A stretch of 64,000 bases of DNA from contig SJOL01007654.1 of the NCBI GenBank assembly GCA_004794785.1, positions 137,271 through 201,270 on the forward strand, written 5' to 3'. Positions 23,801-35,800 of this stretch are shown here, piece after piece (the first letter of the stretch is position 1; every line of letters starts with the position of its first letter). The DNA is from Opisthorchis felineus (taxonomy: Eukaryota > Platyhelminthes > Trematoda > Opisthorchiida > Opisthorchiidae). The notes under the pieces are model-generated. The model was not told the origin of the DNA, did no database searches, and saw nothing but the letters and a program-made list of their open reading frames with translations. Position numbers and translations under genes: made by a program.

Positions 23801-26800
23801 ATCCAAGCTCAACCGTATTCATTTCTGCAACAGCCTACGTTCATTCGTTTTCAACTGACACATCAGATTTTCCATCAAATCTAAACTAGAGCTTCTACTG
23901 TACGAAGCACAGAAACCCCATAGTTCAAGGTGACCGGAGCAGCCCCATTTCGGGGCTGAAGTATTGTGTGCATCCGGCAATCGACATTCCCGGCAACGAC
24001 ATCTGGGGTAACTAACGAGCTCAATAACCTGGTGAAGTCATCATCACCTTCAGCTGTGGGAACCGTGCACTTGTACTTGGCGAAGACGATCACAAATACA
24101 ACAGCAGTTACCGACCATGTATCTTTTCGATAGAAGTTTAGACTTCGCCTTGTTAGTTGGTTTTTAAACCTTTTGAGATCTGTAGCCTTCAGGAAGGTGA
24201 TAGATGGTCGGTTATGAGGATTGACCGTCTTCAAGCAGCACGAAGTCTGCAATCGAAAAAGCCATGTGTACCGGAACACTTAAACGAAAACGTGAAATTA
24301 TAAGGTTGGTTAGACCGTGTTACTATATATTCGACGAGTTACACGAAAGAACAGTGGATAAGTAGTGAATGATTGATTTCCACGTAGACGGGTGGCCCTC
24401 ACTTTTCTGTGGCTTTTTAGATTCCATTGGGGGATACCGCTGCAGTTCAAATGGTGTTGGCGTTTGGGACTGTTCTCTTTCCGTATAATACACCTTCTCT
24501 AGCGCGAAATTGGCCTTTAGCGAAAGCCTGAAGAGGATGATAACCCGCATCAAGAAATATTACCACGTCCGATTCGGGTAATTACTGCTGTGAAAATGAC
24601 CGGTTCCTTTTTGTTGCATTAAGCTGGCGTATTTATGTCCAAAGCTATAGTCTCAATCAGAAATATGACTATTTCTCTACTTCCCACCTAGCGCTCTGTC
24701 GGTCTTCCTGATGTTCACTCTGGATATGGATTTGCCATAGGTAAGTTTCGGTAATTTATTTGGCTTGTTCATGCTTACCAAGCCAGCTGCATGCAACAGC
24801 CCATAACTACCAGCCCAAGCACCACGTGCAGTTCACCTGACTACCCTAATGAAATGCTTCTTTTGGCTGAGTTCTCGAGAATATAAGCTCGTCCTAACGA
24901 TCTCGCTTGTTGGCTGTCTTCCGACGCATCATAATGATGTACAGTGTCTGATATTTCTATCCCTCTTTACCTGTTGGTTTGATCAGAGTTTTGGACGTTT
25001 GATGAAAACCAGTGACTTTCAAACCGTCAATTTATATGAGAGAAGTGTAGGTATCTTGGACTACTTTGATATATTAACACCAGATCATACCCTTTTTTGT
25101 CGATACTTCCACTATTGGCTTTTTCGATATTAACTTTCAGTGATCGTAGGGTATTTGGGTGCTAACGCTGGTATCGTTCTCTGTGATACAATGATGGTAT
25201 CATTCATTCTTCAGATTCTGTGATTTTAGGGTCAGTTTCCTTAAGCTCCTTATAGGACAAAAAACGAGTTACATTCCTACGACTTCGCGCGAAATTTTGG
25301 ATATCCGTTTGCAGAGGACATGTGACGACCTGTTAATGCCTATCATATCTTGCCCGTCCTTCGTCCTCAGGCAACATGGCTGCATTTGATTTATCAGATC
25401 CTAATGCGGTGGTTTCTCCTGGTGGTGTTGGTTTTGACATCAACTGCGGTGTACGCCTTCTGCGTACCAACCTAACCCTCAAACAAGTCCTTCCCGTGAA
25501 AGAGAAGCTAACGCAAACACTGTTCGACCACATTCCCGTCGGTGTGGGTTCTAAAGGCGTGATTCCCATGGATGCACAAGCATTAGAAGAGGCTCTGGAA
25601 ATGGGCATGGATTGGTCGCTACGACAAGGTTAGTAACACATTACCCTTAGTTTAATCATTTGCACGTTGGAGTCGTGCTTCAACTAAGGCTGGTGTCAAT
25701 ATCCAAAAACTAGTGATTCCGAATTAATTTATCATCCGTTATAATTCGACGTGAGTCTGTTAATACAATAGTTTTTGATCGTTAGTCTTTAAGATTGACG
25801 TAATAATTTATCAGCTGTTTGAACTCTCAAGGGAACTTTGCATGCTGCTTAAATCAAACGGAGCCAATGGAATTCTGCGTAGAATCTGGATGTCCAAATT
25901 GCGTGCAACATCTGACTGAGAAGGTAAATAAAACAGGTTGGAAGTCAGGTCACGTTTATAGGAGCCTCCTGCATCTGAAGGTGAACTTTCGTTGTAAAAC
26001 ACAGTACTGAACACAATTTGATTACACTAGTTCATAACAATCAAATAATATATCCCTTTCCAACGTATTCCGGATGTAACCTTTCTGCTGGCGGTGACGA
26101 CTTCGGTAACAGCCTCCTTTTTTCTAAAGACATTTACCATACCTTTGGCGACAACTGGGTTTCAACCTATACTTGAAGGAATGGGTTTACAATGCGTCGA
26201 CCCGGACAGTAATTCTCTATGGCTATGAAGAGTGCTTGTTATGTTCGCGAAGGATCCAACAGCCGCCTACATCCAACTGTCGTTTCGTGGCAGAAACGAG
26301 TAGTCCGTGTGGAAATACGATGGTTGCTGAAATGTATTGATGACAGTCTCCTCGTCGACTCAGGGAAGCTACAAGTGCATCACTTTTATAAAATCATTCT
26401 TGACTCTTTTCTTTTTTGAATCCATTAGCTTTAATTGCAGACGCCCTGACATGCTCCTTGTTCCTGGTCCACTCTTCTTCCAACGTGTCACACCGTTAAA
26501 TTGGAGAACTTGTGAGCCACAGCCCGTCAAACCTTCTTTAATGTTGGCTGATCCCCAAGGTGCTTGATGTTGAGCTTGTTTGATAGTGACTTCGTTATAC
26601 AGTGAGGAGCCTTGTTCAGGGTGAATCTCACTTTGGATTGCACCAATACGTAATCTGTGTTGCAGTTAGCACCGTACGTCATCTTTTTATGGGAATTTCT
26701 TTGAGATCACTTTCTCCGGCAGTGATATAGTCTAAATGATGTCCATGTTCACTTCTTGGACGCATTCAAGTCGCAATGGGCGCTTTCCCAGTATTAAAAC

Positions 26801-29800
26801 GTGTATTAATAATGGCGAGTTTTATAGTCACACGCATTGTTAGTAGATGCCGACCGTTTGTATCCGTGGCTCTAATTCCGAACGACCGGATTATCCCTTC
26901 CCTTGTCTGTGTCTCGACCGATTCAGGCTCTGTGGTGATCCATGAGGAATAGACGATCAGTTGATCTGATGAGAGTTGACAACTGCTCGTATAATTCTTC
27001 CGGTTTCTGAGTGATACATCATGGGAGCATAGACACTTACAAAATTAGTGGGAAATCCTCCTGACAGTCAAGGCCGGATAGCTCATTACCCTCGCATTGA
27101 TGCAGTTCGTTTAATATTCTTTCAATAATATGGTCGAGCACTGCAAATCCCACTTCATGTTCCCAACGACTATCCTCCTATTGTCCTCACACTCTTGTTG
27201 CAGCTGACAGTGCGGTTTTATCGACGGAACGTTTCGCATTACAACTGCTTATTGCACTGGGACTCGCTGCTCTCCGTTAGCCCTGTTAGCTTGGTAAAAC
27301 CTTGAAGAACGGAGTTCCAGCTAGTGTAGCCTGCAATGCTGAAGCCCGACCACCCCGATCAGGTGGCACCTTTCGTCTGTTTATATATACATATATATGT
27401 ATATATATATAAGTAGCATGAGCCGGTTGGACTGTATGCATCATCATTATATGGGCTATCATTATATGCCCTTCGTCCTTAGCACGGAGTCATGGCTTGT
27501 TGAGCGGTTTCTTGCCAGGGGGCTACGCTGCCAGACTGCCGTCTATGGTGAGGATGGATCAGAATGGATGCTTTGGCAGCTGTTCGCCAGTCGGTCCATC
27601 TTGTCACGTGAACGAACGATGCCCATCGCCAGCCTCAGTTATATATTGATTGTTTCTGAACGCCTGAAAGTCACAGGTTCAACAATATATTCGGTGAAAA
27701 TTCTTGCGCTTATCTGGATGGTTCTGTGCTATTTTCTGGTTTAGATGTCCTTTCTCATGAATATCTTATCGCGAATAGGTGGGTCATCTCGTTCGCAAAC
27801 TTTCCATGATAGCGGGGCTTTTCGTTCTCAGGGTCTTCATAACGTATAGAGTGGTATATTGACGTTCACTGGTGCACTGAGATAACGACTAGAAGGGGCT
27901 AAGGAGTATGTGCAGTGTGGTTGAAAAGGAATTTTGTGGGATAAGATTACATTCCGATGTGATAGGACAATGTGTTCGTTTTTGGCATTTTATGTGGTGG
28001 GAACTAAAACGCTTGTCGTTAGAGGAGTGATTTGTTGCAGGACGTACACCGTAACGTACCGAATTTTGACGTACGTCATGATATGTAGCTAAGCAATGAA
28101 GAACGATGGATGTCTAAAACTTCTGTAATCAATGGAACGTTTTACATCTAGGACTGTACGGGCCACAGAAGGTGATCCAGGATTGACGGGGTACTGCGCT
28201 CAAACAATGGATTTTATTAAAGAGCCTATGAATTTTTTGCAGCGCATTATTTGATTGCTCATCTGTTGTCGTGTTTTGCTTTTCTGCTAATATGTATATA
28301 AAGGTTACGTCTGGGCTGATGACAAAGAACATTGTGAAGAATATGGTCGAATGCTCCAAGCAGATCCAAGTAAAGTCTCCTCCCGGGCAAAGAAACGTGG
28401 ACTTCCTCAACTGGGCACACTTGGCGCCGGAAATCACTACGCCGAAATCCAAGTGGTGGAGGAAATATTCGACAAACACGCCGCGATCAAAATGGGCATC
28501 GATCAGCTCAATCAAGTTGTCTTGATGATACATTGCGGTAGCCGTGGTATGGGACATCAGGTCAGTTTCTCGTGCACTATGGTGTGAAAATGTGCTTTAC
28601 CGATCTTATACTAGCTTGCTCCTCGTGTACGTATGCTTCTTTGTGATTCTCCCGTTTTTCCCTGTTTGCCGTTCAGTTGAGAACAAATGGACATTCTCAC
28701 TTCTGGTTTTTCCACCATTTACTTGAACACATTACATATCCAGACAAGCAGCTGGGTACTCCGTGTCGTTTAATGGTGTAACATCCCCTACGAATGCACA
28801 TCCCCAAATTTCACCTGTTTTAGCATCCTACCCATGTGACCCAGTAGCCATAAATGTTTACATTGGCATTGGAAGGCCTGTTTGTGTCCTTAGCTTTTCA
28901 TGGCATAATATGTGTAACTTTCTTTTGCACTAAACACTGGACACACCCCGAAGTTCTGTCTCCTTGCAAGTCAGCAGCAACTATGTGGTTGTTTCGACGT
29001 TTGAGTGCCTAGTGCGTCTTGTCGAACTCTTAGAACTTATGTATACTGCGTGCAACCTAACCGCAGATTCGAATTCTTTGTTATCCTCCCCAGGATCAAA
29101 GCCACATCTGTAGATCCAGTCACCAACACATGCAGACAACAGTTACGGACAGTTTTGGTGCTAGGTGGTTTTCAGTTGCTTTACGTATTGTCACTGAATG
29201 GCTTTTTTCCGCCACTTTCCACCGATACAGTATTCTTTATCACAGGAAATTATGGACGAATGGACAGCCCCCGGCTACCAAAGCACCCTCCCCTAGAGTA
29301 AGAAAGCAAGGGGAAAATGGAACACAATGATACCATATTGAAATTCGCTTGGTACACATATAGGTGTCCATAGAGGAACTCAAACGCCTGTCGTGCTTTT
29401 AGTGGCAGTGGACGGTAAACAAACTCTCGGTTAATGATCAGAGAATTACGAGTGATGCACAGCTTCCACATGTTTGGCTCAGTAAACGCCCAAGATGTTT
29501 ACTATACTTCCGAACCTATGAACAGTTCACATCCTCATAATATTCACCCTTTTGTTGCCCTTTTTTCATGGTGGTGTACGTTGACTGAGCTCCTTTGTTG
29601 TGGGCTCGGTTTTCGCGCAACAAAGCGCAGAGCAATCGACCCGATTTTTTATGCATTTCACATCACTATCTTGAACGGTCCTTCCCCTTTCATGGTGAGT
29701 ACACGGGACAGTTACTGGGACGCCTTTTGGGTCGCTGGCCAAACTAGTCACAAGCGTAAACACGTTCGCCTGGTCAGACGTGAAAATCCAGGCGCGTCCA

Positions 29801-32800
29801 GTATGCGCGGAGTAATATGGTAATCATAATGTCCGGGGCTTAAATCCCGATATCGCCAAGGAGGTGCACTGCTGACGGGCTCTGATAAGAGCGAATATCG
29901 AGCGCAGTGATTCACCTATTGGGTCTGAACTCACCAGCTTGACAGGAAGAGGACTTCAAGCGAGAGCAGTATGGATGCAGATCCCACGAACCCTGAAACT
30001 GTCATCGTCATGATTGACGGCAGTAGACTAGTAAAACTACAGGGTAAGAGAGCCTTATTGAAAACTGGGAAGAAAAAGGAAGAGTCATCATCGTCGACAA
30101 CATAACCTCAGTGTGCAAGACTGGTACCTCGCTCCCGTACAACAAGAATGTATTTAAAAGCCTTACGTTGAGGAAAAGAATAAGGGTGGGGAAGGGACCT
30201 AGTGCTACCTTACCACAATTCCTGGGGTGCCTACACCTCCAGACACTCATTCAGACAACCTGGATAGAAACTGACAACAAGCTCATCGCTGACATCGAGT
30301 AGCAGCCATATCTTGCAGCGTCTCCAACCAGGCGCGGTGGGGATCACGCGGTCCCCATCCTGGAAGGCGAGTAACAGTCAAACTTTTCGTAATCTCTTTC
30401 ATACCTTTCTACCAAGTCAAAGGTCTGCCATCTCTCTGCTTCCGCCACTCTGAACTGGGCACGGGAAACAGTACTCTCTTCGGCAAACGATGATTTTGCA
30501 TTCAAAATGCATGGTGATGGACACATTCTTTAAAACACACGCTTTCTAATTGCTTCGTTAGGGATTCGCCTGCACCGGCCTAACCGACATGTGGTCCTGA
30601 GGCATAGGTTGTTGAACACCTGAAGACGTCTCAGTTCCGATGATCGAACAGGCAGGTCTCACAAACATACAACAAAACAGCCGGTACTGTAACCCAATAC
30701 ACATGTCCCTTGAGATTCGATGATATGCTGCTTTGACGCCGTAGGTGTCTCAAATTAGCAAACGCGACCCGGGCCTTGCAGATTCGTGCATTGACCTCAT
30801 CTGTCACACTACGATCAGAACTAATACAGCTTAAAAGATACACAAAACGTTTCACAAAATCCTTGGATTGTGAGCGGTGTGTTCAGTGACTTCATGTCCA
30901 GAAGCATAACTTACACTTTGTGGGTGCAAAGCGCATGTCAAAAGACGGGATGGCTTTGGTCAGTTTATCCAAAAGCATGTGCGCCTCCTCTTCGAAGACG
31001 AGAACGATGTCGTCTGCATATTCCAGCTCGGTAAGGTTTTCATCAGCAGCTATCTGAGCACCGGGGTTTTGAAGGCCTTCCAGCGTTCATCTTAGTATCT
31101 CGTCGATGACGAGATCAAATAGGAATGGAAAGATTGGGCGTACTTGTCGCACACCACTTTGTGTACAGAAGAGCTTGGTGGCGCTTGTGAGAAGATATGC
31201 AGTCATAAACCTCCGATGCCGTAAGGAGTTCCAGGTTCACCGTCCAGGATTCTACTTCAGCTTTAGGATCCAAATGAATGGCAGCGGATGGACACAAGAA
31301 TTGTCGCCAATTTCAGGATTTACTGCAGAAATCACAATGCAGAAATGCGAATAAATTGTGTTGTCCGATATAAACCCCAAAATATGGATCCGCTACGTGG
31401 ACGACACTTTTGTGATCATCAAAAGGAGCGAACTGCAACGAGCAAGCTAACTGCGAAATCAAATTCACAATCGAAGGAGAAAACAACGGAAAACGTATTT
31501 CTGGACGTCCTCATCACTAAATTGCCAAACGGACAGCTACAAACTGAGGTCTACAGAAAGGTGGCGCATACGGACCAAATCTCGAGCTACCACAAAACCC
31601 ATCCAAATTGTCACAGACGAAGCTGCATTCGGACACTTTTCAAGCGGATCAAGACACACTGCAGCACGACAGAATCCAAGGTTAAAGAAGAAAAACGCCT
31701 ATACAAATTGTTCCAGAGAAATGGATACCCCCGAGGAATTTCATCTGGAGATCACTCAAGAAGCCAAATACGATCGATGCAACAGCACAAAATAGAAGCA
31801 AACGAGTCACACTCCCATACATCGAGAACACCGCTAAACTGATGGCAAGGCTCTTACGACAGCACAATTCAACGGTCGCTTACAAGCCTGCGAACACTTT
31901 GCGGAGGACACTACCAAGACCAAAAGGATAATTAGATCCAATGCAAGGGCTGCGACAAACGGTATATAGGACAAACTAGGAGGAAGCTCTCCACCGGAAT
32001 ACATGAAAACAAGCTCGCTACTGAAAGAAACAATCAATTTTCCCTCATCTCTGTACACAATGATCAGGAAGGACACAAGTTCAACTGGAGCGGCACTCGC
32101 ATACTGGCCCAAGCAAGAACGAAGAAAGAACGTGAATTTACGGAAGCGTGGTACTCCACTGAAGAAGCTATCAACAAACATATCGAAATTGATCCTATTT
32201 ACCAATCACTAAGAGCAGCAAGAGAATGCCAGAACCGCAGAGCTCCGAACTGCAAAAGCAACCAGACGAGAAACTCATAAGAGAAGCAGGAAAGCCCCAT
32301 TCAAACGGACACATCCACGAAAAACGCTGCCCCCGAAGTAGCTGATCACGTTAGAAGATAACAGATAGTCTTCAAATGTCATATAAACGCACGCAGGCAA
32401 GGCATGCGTACCTAACTAACGGCGCACTGATGATGTCTTCTCGTATGGTAACGAAACGTTTGTAAGCCAACTGCCAAGCTTGGTCAACAGACCAACAGCT
32501 TCGTGATCAGCAACGAATAAACTCACCCGAACTACCAATATTTCAACATATTACCCATATGCCTGAATGTCCGCACGTTAATGATTGCAAAGAAAACAGT
32601 AGAACCTGGCCTGAGTAGCGAACACGGAGCAATATGGCGTGCAATATATCACTTTCCTGGATACCTGACTGATGTGACTATAGCTGGGATTTACAGAAGG
32701 GTGACAGGAGAAGAGTTAAACGATAAAAATGAGGAATTGTGGGAGGCGCCAGTAGTCACTTATCCGTCCGGCTGTATTTGGCGAACAAGGCAAGCCGGCT

Positions 32801-35800
32801 GGTATCACCAACAGGCGATCGACCTGGCGTGAAAGTACTCTCATTTATGATGTTCGTGGTTGTAAGTGGGTTGAGGCACGGCTATGTCTACTGCCGCTAG
32901 TCTAGTCAAGTAGTCCAAAGATTAAGGAACGAATTACCACACTTGTTCCACTCTGGTAACTGTGTTGGATCTTCGTCCCATTGACCAATCTGGCAGGAGA
33001 GACTCTTTATGATAAATGGGCATCCTCCACTACAGTACAGTGAGTTGCTGAGCTACGCAAACCGTCGCACCACGATAAGGTCCAGTTCTTTCGCGATGCA
33101 CCTCATTGTTTTTATGCTTTCATTAATCCGACTTCTACTGATTTTTCCGCATAGGTGGCCACTGATGCGCTGGTTGCAATGGAGCGTGCAATGAAACGTG
33201 ACAAAATCGAGGTCAACGATCGGCAATTGGCCTGTGCCCGTGTAGATTCGCAAGAAGGTCAAGACTACCTTAAGGCGATGGCTGCAGCAGCGAATTATGC
33301 TTGGGTCAATCGATCCTCAATGACTTTTCTCGCTCGTCAGGTGTGTTTGTGTTTTCCACCACTAAACTGTCCATTGTTACCTCTGTTCAAATCTATTGCT
33401 AAAATGATTGTCTCCACCAAATTCTCTGGGCCGCTTACTCTGCTCTGCCTCTCCACTTGATCCTTCATAAGCTGTAAGTAACGGTTAGTTAATTTAAGTT
33501 TATCCCTGAGTATCTCTTGTTATTTGTTTTTTTTTCATATTGCACTAACTACTCGCTTAAATAACGTGCATAAGCTCACGTGTTCGATTTGCACCTGATG
33601 ACATGGTCGAAATCGTTCGATAAAAAAGTCGAAATTGTTGATTCTCCAGACTCCTAGAAAGTTTTACTTCGTTCCATAAAGTTCGAAGCGCGGTGCTCCC
33701 ACATCACGATTTGGACAGTAGGTGAGTAGAAACCTGTCTAGACGATTACGAAACATCTCGTTTGAACCCTTTAGCTCGTCCCCCCATAGGTTCTTACCTG
33801 TGTGTGACTGGTGATACCGAACCTTCTTACAGCTAGTGCCCCTGTTATTATTCTCTAATTAGGTCATCTGAGTTAGTGTTTCATGTCGGAATTTTTATGC
33901 AAGCATCCCAGGATCCTTCCCTCTTCTCTTGTCAGTGGCTTTTCAAAAGAGCATCACAATGGTTTCGATGCAGTATGATGGCTTCGTCGTCTAACTCTGA
34001 TTGCTTTTCGCAGTGAGAATAGAACTTCTCTGGATTGCTTCCCCCTTTCAGTGTGAGCACCCTTCTGTGATAAGATGATTTCCTAGACAGTTCCCGAGGC
34101 AGACTTTGAGGAAACAATATTTTCGATGATTAGTCCGCTATTTAGTAAGCGGTTAGATGAACGTGGTGTGGTAGGCAGTTCTCGTGGATCTTGGATTTGC
34201 TAAAGCTTCGCACTTCCGACCAAGCACAATTTTGTAGCGGAAACGGATCTGAAAGGTAAGCATATGCTTGCACAAATATTGTTGGACATTATATTGCTCA
34301 CTTACGCACTTTTATGCCAACTCACTGCGACTATCAACGCTTCATAGCCACTCACCGATGATGAGTGAGTACATCCCCATGTACTTTTATTCTACTTAGT
34401 TCTGATACACTTTGCTTTTGTAGGCTTTCGCGAAAATCTTCGAATCTACTCCTGACGATCTGGATATGCATATCATCTATGATGTATCTCACAACATTGC
34501 CAAAGTGGAGGAACATTGGGTGGATGGTAAAATCAAAACGCTCCTTGTTCACCGAAAGGGATCCACTCGTGCTTTTCCACCCCATCATCCTTTGATACCA
34601 GTGGATTATCAGGTTAACTGCTCGTTTTGATTTCTTTTTGTCATTTCTATCCTAGTTTTTATTGGCTCTTATTTTAAGATCACTCTCTAAAGTTGGAACA
34701 GTCTTCCTTGCAGTTTTTGTGAATATCTGGCAATGAAGCGACTGGAGTTGAATATCCTGATCCACTGACTCTGATTGGGCTCCATAACGTCTGACAATCT
34801 ATTGACAACTCGTACGGTTCATGCTTGGATTAGCTGTCACACTTGTCTCGCCAAAGTTTAGCACTCTAATCTTGGGCATTTTCGAAGTGTCCTTTGGCAA
34901 CGAGTCCTGTGACAAGTATTTATTCAAGCGCGCAGCGACCAAGCGAGCGGCGTGCTTAGTGCGCTTAGATACGTGACCCGATAACTTTCACCATGGTATA
35001 TGTTTTTTGGTGTTGGTGTGGTTCGCAAACGCTAGCTTATGATTCCTGTTGATAGTTGACGTGATATTCCGGACGTTCAACGATGCTTCAAACAGTAGTC
35101 GGAACCAATGAACCAAGATATAGCCTTTACCAGACTTTGGAACCGCGTCTCGAACGTAATTAGGTGGTTGTTCGTACGTTCAAGGCTAGGCTTTGTACCC
35201 AAGTGTTTTTTATTTAAGTTTGTCACCGACCACTGTTATTGATTAACCTCATCACATGGATAGGAGGATTCAGGACATAGGTGAACTATTTTCATTGGAC
35301 TGTTGCATTTCTTCAAGTTCTCAAGTCAGTAGATATCAGTCCGTCGCACTCTAAACAATACGAGCTGTTGGATCCACAAGAATGAACTACAACCAGCGAA
35401 GACTCCAACTGTGTTTCGGATCTGAATCTTGTAAGCGTTGGAAAGATACTCAAAAGCCAACGTTATGTGACTTGTGAGAAGTTTCGGTTTGGTTTATTTT
35501 TATTTCTTTGTTTCTGGACCATACACACAGACCACTAGCCAAAATAGAGACGCCCGTGTGGGTTTCGAACCCAGGCAATTGAGAAGGTTATCCGCAATTT
35601 TTTTTATTCGGCCCTTCTCGCTTAGGCTTAAAAATGTAACTTGGTTTTCATGTGTGCACCAAACTCCCACTTTAATGACCCAGCCTCCGAATCTAATTTC
35701 AAAATTGAATACACGAGCGTTGATTCGAAACGCTTTCTTATTGATGGATCTTCTCCTTAGTGAGCAGGGATTCAATATATTTCCTGAATTTCAGTTAACT

